From NCBI GenBank assembly GCA_963693085.1, contig OY856412.1, positions 1,064,785,744 to 1,064,849,743 of the forward strand: a stretch of 64,000 nucleotides of DNA. Reading direction: 5' to 3'. A program made the translations under genes and the position numbers. The DNA comes from Alisma plantago-aquatica. Lineage: Eukaryota > Streptophyta > Magnoliopsida > Alismatales > Alismataceae. Below the pieces are notes generated by a model that ran no database searches, was not told where the DNA came from, and was given only the letters and a program-made list of their open reading frames with translations. Shown piece after piece: positions 23,496 through 35,856 of this stretch (position 1 is the stretch's first letter; each line of letters starts with the position of its first letter).

Positions 23496-25692
23496 TGTTG
23501 GTATGTATGCCATGAGAGCCAATCATGGGATGATTCGTGGGATACATTAATATTGATTTGATAAACATCAAAGGCAAGCTTCCAATTCTTTCTGGTTCAG
23601 TCATATGAGATAGTGACAGTACTCAATGACGTATGTTTTCAGGTTCATGACCTGAACGATGAGATCATATGGATTCTAAGAGTTTGTACATTCTTGTTAT
23701 GTCCCTAGTCAGCTGTCATTGTGGAAGGTAGATAGACAACAATGACACACAAGACTAGATTGTGGTGTTGGTTGATGACAAAATCTCATTAGTCATGATA
23801 TAGAGATATCAAACCAAACACATAGGTACTTGTTAGAGAACAAGTGTACCGCACAGACCCACTGTGAGTTTGACACATGGAACCATGACATGGTAGTCAT
23901 TGTCAGTACTCACAGTGATGGTGGTGAGTGTGATTCTTTGACCTAAAATCACTACACTCAACACATGTTGTTGGGCACACTTTGACATCATCATACGCAA
24001 TAAACATGGGTTGTTATAAAGGTGATGATTGGGTGGCTTTGACACATGGGGCTTTTGAGAGGTGAGTGATAGATATGGGATTTGTCCCTCCTGAGGGAGT
24101 TTGATATCCATGGCCACTTGATGAGTAGGATTGAGAAAGGCATGCATGCATGTGTGAATCAGTATGTGATATTGATGTCATACATATCTCTTCCAATCTA
24201 CTCTGAGATCAAGAAAGTGAATGAACGTTGACAGGATGACTGTTCCATGCCTCGAGTTCATTCGGGATATCAGTGACAAAGGAATTATACATTCACTCTA
24301 ACACCATTCACGGATTGTAGGATTGAAAGTTGTTCTCCAACTTTCTATTTCACTTGGTTAGCACTGATGTGTGACTAGGCACCACACTTTTCTTGTGAAG
24401 TCATAAGTGTTATGGACTTTCACTGCCAACGTGAAATGGACCTGCAGGGTCACACACATAGAATTTAACCTGGAAGAGGAGTTTTGTCCACAAACAATGT
24501 TTAGATTGATTACTAAAGGAGTTTAGTAGTTCAATTAAACACTCAATCAATTGATAGCTCAGTATCATAATGTTCAAGGTGTTGGACTGATTGATTAGAG
24601 TATTAGATTGATTGAAACTGCAATTGACTATTTATGCACAATTTGCACTCCCAACCGATCGGATCATGTACGCTGAACCGATCGGCTGAGCTTGGTGAAC
24701 CGATCGGCTCAGGTGGTGAGTCGATCAGCTCATGGACAGGGTGAAACGATCGGTTCAACTGGTCCAACCGAGCAAGTTGGGAAAGTAGGATTGGTGAGAA
24801 ATTTCTTTTCGTTTCACTTTCCCAATTTGATTAGAACAAGGATTGGTATTAGGTACCAATTAGAAACAAAAGAAGAATAGTCAATCCGGAACTGATCAGG
24901 ACCACGAACCGACCGGTTCAGAAGAGAACCGACCATTTCATGGGTCTCAACTGATCGGTTGAGGTGTCAAGCGACCGGCTCAGGTCCCCAACCGACCGTT
25001 TCAGAAATGAAACGATCGGTTGAGGTTACGCAGTTGGTTGTTTTTGTGGAAAATCTCGAACCCTTCTACTCCTGCTTTAGTCTCACATTGCCCGGGATAG
25101 AGAACCCTGTCCCATGACCCTCCTATATATAGGGGAATTGGGGACTTCTCAAAGAACAACTCAGTGCAACCAGTTGCTCTGTAAAGTTGTCGTTCTCTCT
25201 GGTTTTGGTAACCGAGAGAGCTCGAGCAAGTGCTACCCGATAAGGGAGGCACATCAAAGGAAAGACAACTGCAGAAAGCGACTGGTGGCAGGAGAGTGTG
25301 TCAGTGACTAGTACGCTGACAGGAGGGTGTGACTCCTTCCAATTCCTTGTGAGACAATGAGATTGGAGTTCCAGGTGGTCTGTGTGGACTACTTCAGAGG
25401 CGGGAGATTTCTGCCGCTCGGAGGACAACTGTCAATCCCGACAGTCCCGATGAGACCAGGAGTCGTCAGTCCCGGTGCGACCAGGAGCTGCACAGACACC
25501 GTCCAAGACCGGAGGTGAAGACCGCGCATGACGCGAGGTATTGTCTCCGAGCAAGCCTCGGGACGAGGTATGATTCCACAAACCATCCTTTCCTATTGTA
25601 TAGACATTGACACATTTCCTTGTTCTGAGTTTGGGGAGGAGAAAATTCTTTTTTGTTTCCGCTACCTTCTCTGCCTCCACTAAAACCCAATA
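23496..25692 (+). repeat. 5' LTR of copia B, about 2.2 kb
   Basis: Matches 30369-32611 across its length with scattered substitutions and small indels. Reading frames inside it on the minus strand (for example near 25400-25700) are repeated in the other LTR and have no family resemblance. Confidence 0.9.
24655..25025. repeat. Array of CCGATCGG-type palindromes in the 5' LTR of B
   Basis: At least ten copies or close variants of AACCGATCGG(C/T)TCA occur at irregular spacing of about 15-40 bases. The core CCGATCGG is self-complementary. The array recurs at the same place in the other LTR and, in shorter form, just inside the element. Confidence 0.85.
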
Positions 25693-25693
25693 G

Positions 25694-25705
25694 TGGTATC
25701 AAAGC
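25694..25705 (+). promoter_or_regulatory. Primer binding site of copia B
   Basis: TGGTATCAAAGC, one base from the end of the 5' LTR, is complementary to the 3' end of plant initiator methionine tRNA except for one base (usual TGGTATCAGAGC). Confidence 0.85.
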
Positions 25706-27133
25706 CACGTCATCTGCTCTATACTTTAGGATTATCAATATGATCGATTTTGGTTTGTAGCCTTTATTTATTGCATACGATGCGAATAAAATTGTCTTTA
25801 TGCATATCCAATCCTAAATCCACAAATCCCAATATACATATATGATATGTAATATGAATGCACTCAATACGCGTCGCCCTTAAACAGTTTTTGTGGTGGA
25901 TGTATAGCGTGGTTATGGCCAATAAACCCTATTTGTGTATGGTTGTATGTTGTTGCTTGCATCTCGGTCTGCGCACCGATTCCCTTTCTCCTATTCCTGC
26001 TGTAACTTGAAATAATTCGAGATTTCTTTCATACCTTTTCTCCCCTCGAATGTAACTCGAGGTTTCTCTTTTTACAATGTAAAATAGGATAGAATTTTAT
26101 TTCCTGTTATGTCAAAGAACGGAGGACATCCTGACGACAGCTGAGACGATCGGTTCAAGGCGTGAACTGATCGATTGACGTTCGAGATGATCGGTTCAAG
26201 GAGTGAGCCGATCGGTTGATGACCAGTTCGAGGAGCGAGATGAGCGGGTGGCAGCCATGATGAGATGCACGACGATTAGGCGAACTGATCAGTTGGAGGA
26301 GCCAACCGATCGGCTGGTGGCACCCAGCCGACCGGCCTGATGGAGAGCCGATCAGTCATGTGATGAGTTGATCAAACCCAGAAAGGCAAAGCACAGAGTT
26401 CATCTTGTACATGTTGCATGTGATGTAGACCTAGATGACCGTGATTCCTCTTGGCTCGAGGAATCACATTAGGATGGCCATAATCATCACTTTTATCATT
26501 TCACATGTTTTTTGTGGGATATAGCATGTATATGATATGTACTATATATTGTGTTGATTAGATATGTATATGTATATAAAAACCCAATCCCTCATTAAAT
26601 ATTAAGTTTTAGATGCCTTCCAAATACGACACACGTGAAAAGCTTGACCGACCAAGTGTGGGCACGCCCTAGCTTGGTGAACCATCTATCTCGTGGAAGC
26701 ATGAAGGATGTATATGTGGGTGTGCCCTAGCTGGGTGCATATTCATAGTGTTTCCTTTGGGTTGGACTTAATAAGGTGATCTAGATGGGATCTCGTACCT
26801 TGAGGCATGGAGGTGATCATGGCAAGGAGTTGCGTATGACATCTTATCAAGAGTTGCATATGATGCAATTGGCAAGAGTTGCCTACCTGAGAGATCTAAG
26901 TTGTGGGTGACAGCCCTAGCTGGTCCATGACTTAGAGGATTTCAGGATCTTGCCCACTAGAAGGTTGTACGCTGCAATCTTCTGAATTGATGGTGAGGGC
27001 TATCAATTTGAACTAAAATAGTGGGAGCGATAATTAATTAAAGGCCTAATTATATCATCAACTTTTCAAATCAATCAAATAAGTCAAAAATGAGTTTTTG
27101 GACTAAAATTGCATATTTCCTTTTGTAGTACAA
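25706..27133. other. 5' untranslated interior of copia B
   Basis: No reading frame of note. It holds a second cluster of palindromic motifs at 26140-26370 and degenerate repeats of 'gagttgc' and 'ctagctgg' near 26650-26950. Confidence 0.6.
26140..26370. repeat. Internal CCGATCGG-type palindrome cluster of copia B
   Basis: Variants of GA(A/C)CGATCGGTTC recur about eight times within 230 bases, outside the LTR. Several have one core base changed. Confidence 0.75.
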
Positions 27134-27988
27134 ATGACAACAAACAACAATCACTTGTCTTTGTGATCGGTCCTTGAAAAGGACAAGCTAAATGGGACAA
27201 ACTTCCACGACTGGTATAGGACATTGAGAATTGTTCTCACTCAAGAGCGAAAGCTCTATTTCCTGGATACTCCAATTCCATAGGAACCTGCTCCTAATGC
27301 ACCAAAGACAGAAAGGGAAGCTTACAAGAAGCATTCTGATGATGCCATTGATGCAAAGTGCTTGATGTTGTGCTCTATGAACCACGAGTTGCAGAGACAA
27401 CATGAGAACATGGGTGTCATTGAGATGGTTCAGCATATCAGGAATATGTATGAAGATCAAGCACGACAAGAGAGATACAATGTCTCAAGGGCACTGTTCA
27501 AGTGTGTCATGACAGAAGGAGATCCAGTTGGTCCTCACACACTCAAGATGATTGGGTATGTGGAGAACCTGACAAGACTGGGATTTCCACCGAGCCAAGA
27601 GTTGGCTACTGACGTGATACTGCAATCGTTGCCAGAATCCTACAGTCAGTTTGTGATGAACTACAACATGAACAACTTTGATATGCCATTGTCAGAGTTG
27701 TTGGGCATGTTGAGGACAGTCGAGATACAGATGAAGAAGGACAAGCCTAAGTCTGTGATGGTGATCATGAGCAAGAAAGTCAAGTCCAAGCGTAAGGGCA
27801 AGGGAAAAGCTAAGAAAGGTTCTGATGCTAGCCAGGAGCCCAAGTCGTCTTCAGCTTTCAAGGCCAAGGGAGGTGTGACCAAGAAAGGCAATTGCCACCA
27901 TTGTCAAAAGCCAGGACATTGGAAAAGGAATTGTCCTCTCTATCTGGAAGAACAAAAGAAGAAGGAGGCGAAAAACGTCTATACTTAA
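27134..27988 (+). pseudogene. Copia B gag polyprotein, almost intact
   Basis: From ATG at 27134 one frame runs to TAA at 27986, about 284 codons. It encodes the nucleocapsid precursor: an N-terminal block with 'KLNGTNFHDWYRTLR', a central gag domain with 'LPESYSQFVMNYNMNN', a Lys-rich linker, and a CCHC zinc knuckle 'CHHCQKPGHWKRNC' near the C-terminus for RNA binding. Two nonsense codons, TGA at 27164-27166 and TAG at 27281-27283, interrupt the first fifth; the remaining frame from 27284 is open. No protease or pol follows in frame, and the next 2 kb is badly eroded. Pieces of this quality suggest gag was conserved longer than pol. Confidence 0.85.
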
Positions 27989-30200
27989 AGGTGTCATGAA
28001 AGTAAACTTATAACACTTTTGAGGTATATGATACCAAGATGTAAAGTGTAAAGCACTCAATAAATGGGGCAAGTGTTGCCGCCATAGATAGGAGTACTTT
28101 AGTTTATTTTCATCCAAAAAGGCATGTAATACAGTTATGAACTGCTATTTCATATTTTCCAATAGATAGAAACACTTTATTTTGCATATTGTATGACAAT
28201 GATGGCAATCAATAAAGAGATGTTTCAAATTCTAAAGATATGATCTTTGTGGCAATGCCTTGTTTATCTTGTGGTATTTGATATGCATAAGATAAAATGA
28301 TACCTAAAAGTTATAAATAACTCAAATAAGCAAATTAGCATCAATCATGAGAAATTCATTTCTAGTTTCCATGTGATGGATAAATCTAGACTCTTTTGGT
28401 TAGAGAAACAGTAAGAGACATGAATATCTTAGACATGATTAATCAATCTTCACTAATGGTAGTGGGAGAATGATTATCCTATTAGGTATGATACATGTGA
28501 TGTATTTACATGCCTATTGGATCAAATGCTAATACTTCAAATGGTGTTTAGAGAAATACCAATATGAATATCTTGAAGAGTTCAAGAATATCATAGATGA
28601 AGTATGAATTTGGTAAAGTGTTAATTCTTGATGAGATCAATGAATGAAATACTTAGACCAAATGTTTGAGAACCTTATGAGTGATTATGATAGTGTATCA
28701 TAGTGAACTCATGATTAAGTCATGGTGATGTGTAAATCAAGATAGAATCATGCTCTAAGGAGTTAGAGAATGATTATCAAATAACTGAATTCTTCTTAAT
28801 AAAAGAATACCCCACACTAATAAAGGACATTAAGAATCACAAGGAGTTGTAAGTTCTTATATCCTTGATGGATACACCTCGTTTATCTATGTGATGAGTT
28901 GTTCATGTGATGAGTCAACTGTCTAGATGAATATGAGGAACTGAACTTTGAGTTATGGTTTATGACTGTTACATCCTAAATGACATCCATGTGAACCATA
29001 AGGTATGACCTTGATGGTAGCACCCATTGGATGAAATCCATAAGTGCAAATGAATCTTAAGTATTAAGACACATGGATAACATTTTGAGAAGGATGATGC
29101 TTGTTGATTGCAACTTAATGACTAAGACATTTGGCATATGGATACTAAAACCTCATTCCTATGAGGAATAAAATAAGGATGTGTACATGACACAACCTAT
29201 AAGGTTTATGAATCCACTAATGCAAATGAAGTCTATAAGTTAGAATGGACTAATCAATGTGATTGATTGAGTACAAGCAACTCAGAATTGGATCTTTACT
29301 TTGATGATATAGTCAAAGGGGTTTGACTGATATGTCAAAGATAAAGAAGGGGTATGTGATTTAGTGGGAGCGTGTTCACATTCCACATGTTGATGTGAAA
29401 TGGAAATGTTCTAGGATGGAAATACAAAAGTGGAAATTATCTTTAAGGAAGATAGAGATGTTTTCTATGTGATAGGAATAGAGATCTATAGAGATAGTTC
29501 TCGAAAACCTCTTGACCTAAAAAGAGAAAGCATACATTGACAATCTGTACTGAAGGGTTCAGTAGCACAGATTCAGTGGGAGAAACCTTTCCATGTTACA
29601 TGGAGTTAGTATCCCAAGGCCATGTGTCCAATTCTTATGAAGAATGGGAACACTAAGAATAGATATGGATCTATCATGTATGTAATAATCCCATTATCTT
29701 GCATGTATCGACATGGAAAGAACAAAATGCATTCATCATCTTGTATGTAGGACATGGCAATATGATGTGCTCATCCTGAAAACTCATATGTGAAACATGA
29801 AGAGTGGATGTCTGTCTACTTCCCGTAAGGGTTACTGGAATACCATGAGAACTTGATAAGTACTAGTTCTATGGAGATAAGGAACAGTTCAATGTAAAGA
29901 GTTACATTGATGCGAACTTTCGAAAGGACAGAAAATTAATCGCAAAATATATATAGGATATATAAAAGTGAAAGTTTGTTGATAATTGGAAGTGTTCCAA
30001 TAAAACCATTTAAAAGGAAATGCCGAGTATCTGTGTGTTAGAGAACAACAATGGATACTATATGGATCTGGAAGTTCATGAGATGAACTTATAGATATTT
30101 TGCTCATTGATGACAAGTATGGAATCCTTGATCATGCAATGTGGCTAAGGGTTAGCAAAGGAATACTAGATCGCATATTACGGCAACTCCATCTCATACA
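27989..30200 (+). pseudogene. Copia B pol remnant, deleted and eroded
   Basis: Short blocks survive in shifting frames. Near 29460-29500 is 'VIGIEIYRDSSRK', the RT end 'LGI.IYRDRS'. Near 29650-29690 is a worn 'GS.MY' block. Near 29895-29930 is 'VKSYIDANF', the RNase H 'GY.DA.F'. Further on are 'WKCSNKT', 'TIWIWKF' and, near 30170-30205, 'ILRQLHLIHV' (RNase H end 'HILRR.HLIRE'). Only about 1.5 kb separates gag from the RT end, far less than a full protease-integrase-RT region, so large parts have been deleted. Confidence 0.65.
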
Positions 30201-30356
30201 TGTGACGTATAGCGAAGAGATGAGAGACATGTAGTTAAAAACTGACTTTGGCAAGGTGTTGCCATAACTCACTATGTTCACACTAGAGCATAGTAACATG
30301 TGGGACATGTTTGAAGATCACTATGAATATGATTCAAGGGTGATTGGCTCACTGTG

Positions 30357-30368
30357 CAAGTGGGAGTC
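30357..30368 (+). promoter_or_regulatory. Polypurine tract of copia B
   Basis: GCAAGTGGGAGTC lies directly before TGTTGGTATG of the 3' LTR, the form usual in plant copia elements. Confidence 0.8.
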
Positions 30369-32611
30369 TGTTGGTATGTATGCCTTGAGAGACAATAATG
30401 GGATGATTGGTGGGATACATTAAGATTGATTTGATAAACATCAAAGGCAAGCCTCCAATTCTTTCTGGTTCAGTCATATGAGATAGTGATAGAACATATT
30501 GAATGTCTAGAGAATGACAATACTCAATTAAATTTTTTCAGGTTCAGGACCTGAACGATGAGATCATACGGATGCTAAGAGTTTGTACATTCTTGTTATG
30601 TCCCTAGTCACATGTCATTGTGGAAGGTAGATATACAACAATGACACACAAGACTAGATTGTGGTGTTGGTTGATGACAAAATCTCATTAGTCATGATAT
30701 AGATAAATCAAACCAAACACACAGGTATTTGTTAGAGAACAAGTGTACCGGACAGACCCACTGTGAGTTTGACACATGGAACCATGACATTGTAGTCACA
30801 GTCAGTACTCACATTTATGGTGGCGAGTGTGATTCTTTGACCTAAAATCACTACACTCAACACATGTCATTGGGCACACTTTGACATCATCAAACGCAGT
30901 CCTAAAACATGGGTTGTTATAAAGGTGATGATTGGGTGGCTTTGACACATGGGGATTTTGAGGGGTGAGTGATAGATATGGGATTTGTCCCTCCTGAGGG
31001 AGTTTGATATCCATGGACACTTGATGAGTAGGATTGAGAAAGGCGTGCACACATGTGTGAATCAGCATGTGATATTGATGTCATACATATCACTTCCAAT
31101 CTACTCTGAGATCAAGAAAGTGAATGAACGTTGACAGGATGACTGTTCCATGCCTCGAGTTCATTCAGAATATCAGTGACAAAGGAATTATGCATTCACT
31201 GTAACACCATTCACGGATTGTTGGATTGAAAGTTGTTCTCCAACTTTCTATTTCACTTGGGTAGCACTGATGTGTGACTAGGCACCACTCTTTGCTTGTG
31301 AAGTCATAAGTGTTATGGAATTTCACTGCCAACGTGAAATGGACCTGCAGGGTCACACACATTGGATTTAACCTGGAAGAGGAGTTTTGTCCACAAACAA
31401 TGTTTAGATTGATTACTAAAGTAGTTTAGTAGTTCAATTAAGCACTCAATCAATTTATAGCTCAGTATCATAATGTTCAAGGTGTTAGACTGATTGATTA
31501 GAGTATCAGATTAATTGAAACTGCAATTGATTGTTTCTACACAATTTGCACTCCCAACCGATCGGATCATGTGATGAACCGATCGGCTGAGCTTGGTGAA
31601 CCGATCGGCTCAGGTGGTGAGTCGATCGGCTCATGGATAGGGTGAAATGATCAGTTCAAGTGTTGAAACGATTGGTTCAACTAGTCCAACCGAGCAAGTT
31701 GGGAAATTAGGATTGGTGAGAAATTTCTTTTCGTTTCACTAGCCCAATTTGATTGGAACAAGGATTGGTATTAGGTACTAATTAGAAACAAAAGAAGAAA
31801 AGTCAATCGGGAACTGATCAGGACCACGAACCGACCGGTTCAGAAGTGAACCGACCATTTCATGGGTCCCAACTGATCGGTTGAGGTGTCAACCGACCGA
31901 CTCTGGTCCCCAACCGACTGTTTCAGAAATGATACGATTGGTTCAGGTTACACAGTTGGTTGTTTTTGTGGAAAAACTTGAACCCTTCTACTCCTGCTTT
32001 AGTCCCACATTGCACGAGATAGAGAACCCTATCCTATGACCCTCCCATATATAGGGGTAGTGGGGGCTTCTCAAATAACAATTCAGTGCTACCAGTTGCT
32101 CTGTAAAGTTGTCGTTCTCTCTGGTTTTGGTAACCGAGAGAGCCCTAGCAAGTGCTACCCGATAAGGGAGGCACAACAAGGGAAAGACAACTGCAGAAAG
32201 TGACTTGTGGTAGGAGAGTGTGTCAGTGACTAGTACACTGACAGGAGGGTGCGACTCCTTCCAATTCCTTGTGAGACAAGGAGATTGGAGTTCCAGGTGG
32301 TCTGTATGGACTACTTCAGAGGCGGGAGATTTCTGCCACTCGGAGGACAGTTGTCAACCCTGACAGTCCCGGTGAGACCAAGAGTCGTCAGTCCCGATGC
32401 GACCATGAGCTGCACAGACACCGTCCAAGACCGGAGGTGAAGACCGCGCAAGACGCGAGGTATTGTCGCCGAGCAAGCCTCAGGACAAGGTATGATTCCA
32501 CAAACCATCCTTTCTTATTGTATAGACGTTGATGGATTTCCTTGTTCTGGGTTTGGGGAGGAGAATTTTTTTTGTTTCCGCTGCCTTCTCTGCCTCCCCT
32601 AAAACCCAACA
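30369..32611 (+). repeat. 3' LTR of copia B, about 2.24 kb
   Basis: Same content as 23496-25692, including the motif array; ends CCCAACA before the GTAAA flank. Confidence 0.9.
31555..31945. repeat. Array of CCGATCGG-type palindromes in the 3' LTR of B
   Basis: Counterpart of the array at 24655-25025. Some cores that are intact in one LTR are mutated in the other, usually by a C-to-T or G-to-A change. Confidence 0.85.
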
Positions 32612-32616
32612 GTAAA

Positions 32617-33031
32617 ATATGGTTGCATGATGTGTACTCAAACTTCCGTAGTATCCACTCAACATAATGAGACTTTTAGAGAGTTATACCATTAGTAAAC
32701 CTCAAGATTTTAGGCCTTAAAATCATGTAAATGAATCTCATCTATATTTCATCTAAAACTTGTTACATAAGAATGATAGTCTAATCTATTACTTTTATAT
32801 TGGAAACAAAGCATCATCTATGTATAACAACATGAGTCAACCATTGGCGATTGTTACAGTAGATACATTTATCAAAATTATTAAATATAGGATTTCATTG
32901 ATAGTACTCTATCAAATATCTCATATCATTGCTTAGGAGCTTATTTCAAGCCATGTAATAGCTTTATTAAATTTTACATACTTTTATGCTCATTCCTGCA
33001 ATGCACAAATCCATCAGGTTGTTCCATATAT

Positions 33032-33077
<46 letters not shown>

Positions 33078-34110
33078 TCTCATGAATATTACCATGTAAG
33101 AATATGGAATTCTCATTCATTTATTGAATATGAGATTATATGTGACAACCAATGCCTTAAGCATTCAGATTGTGTTCATGCAGGAAACATAGAATATGTA
33201 TCAAAAGACTTTATTCCTTTAGAGTGTAAAACCCTTAGCAACTAGCCTAGCAAAGTACGTTATTGATTATCTAGTCTAAATTTATTTTCATCTTAAGGAT
33301 CCATTTACTAACAACTTTTGAACAACTAGAAGACAAATCTATAAATTCCCACAATTGATTTGAGAGAATTCATAAGATTTAGTTGTTAACAAATTCTTTC
33401 AAAACTAAACTTCTAGAGAATCCATAACATGTTTTGAAAGGAACAAGATCATCTTTGATATTATCAGTGAAAAACTCACTTCTATCATCCTTGAAAATAT
33501 TAGTACGTTAACTTCTCCTTTGTTCAGCCATTTCATCAGAATCAATAAATTCAGAAATAACAAATTCTAAGTTGCCCCCACATTTCTCATCCTTTCTTCA
33601 TTATTGAGAAAAGACCATGTGTATAATGAATCATTATGAGACATTTACTTGGATACACCCATTTTTCATGAGAAACACATTATCATAGAATGTCGTACGT
33701 AATATCACAATTGTATAAACCTTATAGCCTAAGATTTCTGATTTTACAATCATAAATCTAAAGGCGTAACTTGTTTTTACAAGACCCAATAAATTGGCGT
33801 CAACCGTGTTTCTAGTCTCTTTTCTTTTGTGTTCAGAGACATATACCTTAGTAAAAATTCCCCCACATTTGAAGATATTAGAGAAACAATTCTTTCTCAA
33901 TCAATAACTCAATCAATTTACTCTTATTATGTCTACGGAAAACTTTATTCAAAAAATGGCAAACCATAGTCAAAGTTTCTTCCACATATGTATGAGTAAA
34001 CTTGAGGTCTGGAGAAAGTTATTAGCCATTTAAATAAGAAATTAGATTTTACGTTCTACAATCCCAATAAACCATGGTGTATAAGGAGAAACAACCTTCA
34101 TGAACTACAC
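32617..34110 (-). pseudogene. Copia A pol remnant: integrase and first half of reverse transcriptase
   Basis: On the minus strand, near 34100, 'SPYTPWFIGIVER' corresponds to the integrase block 'YTPQ.NG.AER'. 33900-33634 is an open stretch containing 'VYVSEHKRKETRN', 'TSYAFRFMIVKS' and 'YTIVILRTTFYDNVF', the integrase C-terminal region before RT. Around 33390-33180 come 'SKWILKMKINLD' and 'ASC*GFT', decayed 'CKWV.K.K...G' and 'ARLVA.GFTQ'. Near 33020 'YMEQPDGFVH' is the copia 'Y.EQP.GF' block. A (TA)n tract and many stops interrupt it. This is strong evidence for a minus-strand Ty1/copia. Confidence 0.8.
33024..33075. repeat. (TA)n microsatellite in copia A pol
   Basis: About 50 bases of nearly pure TA next to the 'YMEQP' block of the decayed RT. 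Confidence 0.9.
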
Positions 34111-35856
34111 AGTGGAGTTGTTAAAAATTCCAACAAACAAGTTCAAGGTATGTTCTTCTCCCCATCAGACCTTAATCATTTAAGTACCTTACTAGTTTGA
34201 GATTTATCTTCCATCTAAAAATTTTGAATTTTCTAATGTCTCAATTTTACTTTTAAGTAAAATGACATAACAATATCTACACAAATTATCCACATATGTT
34301 ATAAAATAACAATTTCTAGTTCCTATTAGTAACTTCATTAAATTCACAGATGTTATGGTGAACTAAATCTAGAATTTCAGAATTCTTATTATAAAAAGAA
34401 ATTCTTCTATACAATTTAGTTTACATATATATTTTACATCTTTCAGAATTAATGTCGGATTTTGGAACCAATTGATGATTCATCATTTGTTTCATTGAGA
34501 TAACAAAATATGTCTCAAACAATATTGTTATATATTAGATGAAATAAGATTCATGCATACAGAGCTATATTCATTCAAATATTAAATTGCAATTTGAAAT
34601 ATGTTCAACAAGAATCTTAAACGTGTTCTCCATGTTACACAAATATCACTTGCTAAAGAACATAGTATCACGAAGGTATGTAATAATAACTTATTACATT
34701 TTACAGTCTATTATAAAACCATCTCATTTAATAATCAAGACTTCAGGTTTTAAAGACACATACTCATCATTAAGGTTCAAGAAAATAATTATCTAATTAT
34801 AATCTCCTTAATTTCAATGTGGCAACTTTCTATCCTTTGTATATAAAGGACATACTTTATTCTTAGCCATAGATATATGTACTATCTTTAATTTTTTTAT
34901 CTTTGATCTTAGAACTAAAATTAACTGTCGGGTAAGAACTAACATGTAACTTGACTTTTATATCTTTCAGGTGTACATCTTGTTTATTAATGTCTAACAT
35001 GAGACCTCGCATTGACATTCTCTTTTATATTTGAGATATATGTCAAACGACTTCCTAAAATATTAAGAATATCTCATAACAATAAAATTTTTAGGTGTAC
35101 ATCTTGTTTATTAATGTCTAACATGAGACTTCTCATTGACATTCTCCTTTATATTTGAGATATATGTCAAATGACTTCCTAAAATATTAAGAATATCTCA
35201 ACTATAGACATAGCAATAAAATTTTCAAGTATACATCTTGTTTATTAATGTCTAACATGAGACCGCTCATTGACATTGTCCTTCATATTTGAGATATATG
35301 TCAAATGACTTCCAAAAATATTAGGAATATCTCAAGTATAGACATAACAACAAAATTTCAAGCATTTAATGCATGCATCCAAAATTTTGTACACCAAGAA
35401 TTAAAACATTAATTACTTGTTCAAGAATAGATTCACCTCTACTAAATAAAACGTTTAGAAATATTATAAACTTTGAAACGCAACACTGTTTAGTACCCTT
35501 ATTCTCAATTTTATATTTTATTTCTACCATCCCTATACAACGTCATGGAAATAAGCAATACTTTCTAAGAGTATAAATTATATAGTTTGTATTTTTAACA
35601 CAAACAAAATTAACTCTAGGCATCTCGTATCAACATTTTTCCAACTAGAAATAATATTCACATTGTTGGGATCAGATTTATTTAGTTTTGGTTGTTCCTA
35701 TTCTTCATACCCATATATTATGCCAATTATATATTCAACATTGCAAATATACAACGTTTAAAACAATAAATTTGAGGCATATATTTATTGTTAATTCTAG
35801 CGCACGTACCATGATCTACATTGTTAATTAACGAAAAAAATAGATTTGTTTAAGAT
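34111..35856 (-). other. Copia A gag/protease region, too decayed to read
   Basis: By position this should hold gag, protease and early integrase of element A on the minus strand. No motif could be read with confidence, and no tRNA primer site was recognised beside 35856. It contains a triplicated segment at 34971-35362. Confidence 0.5.
34971..35362. repeat. Three tandem copies of a 124-134 bp unit
   Basis: Copies start at 34971, 35095 and 35229 with GTGTACATCTTGTTTATTAA or a one-base variant and run through 'gacttccTaaaatattaagaatatctca'-like text. The second and third also share 'tatagacata', absent from the first. It lies within the decayed gag region of copia A. Confidence 0.9.

Larger units (their letters stand above)
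23496..32611 (+). mobile_element. Ty1/copia-type LTR retrotransposon B, 9.1 kb, plus strand
   Basis: LTRs 23496-25692 and 30369-32611 share TGTTGGTATGTATGCC at the start and AAAACCCAA(C/T)A at the end. Flanks GTATA and GTAAA are a one-mismatch duplication. A tRNA-iMet-type primer site follows the left LTR and an AAGTGGGAGT purine tract precedes the right LTR. The order gag, RT, RNase H on the plus strand fits Ty1/copia. It is nested in the pol region of A in opposite orientation. Confidence 0.9.
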
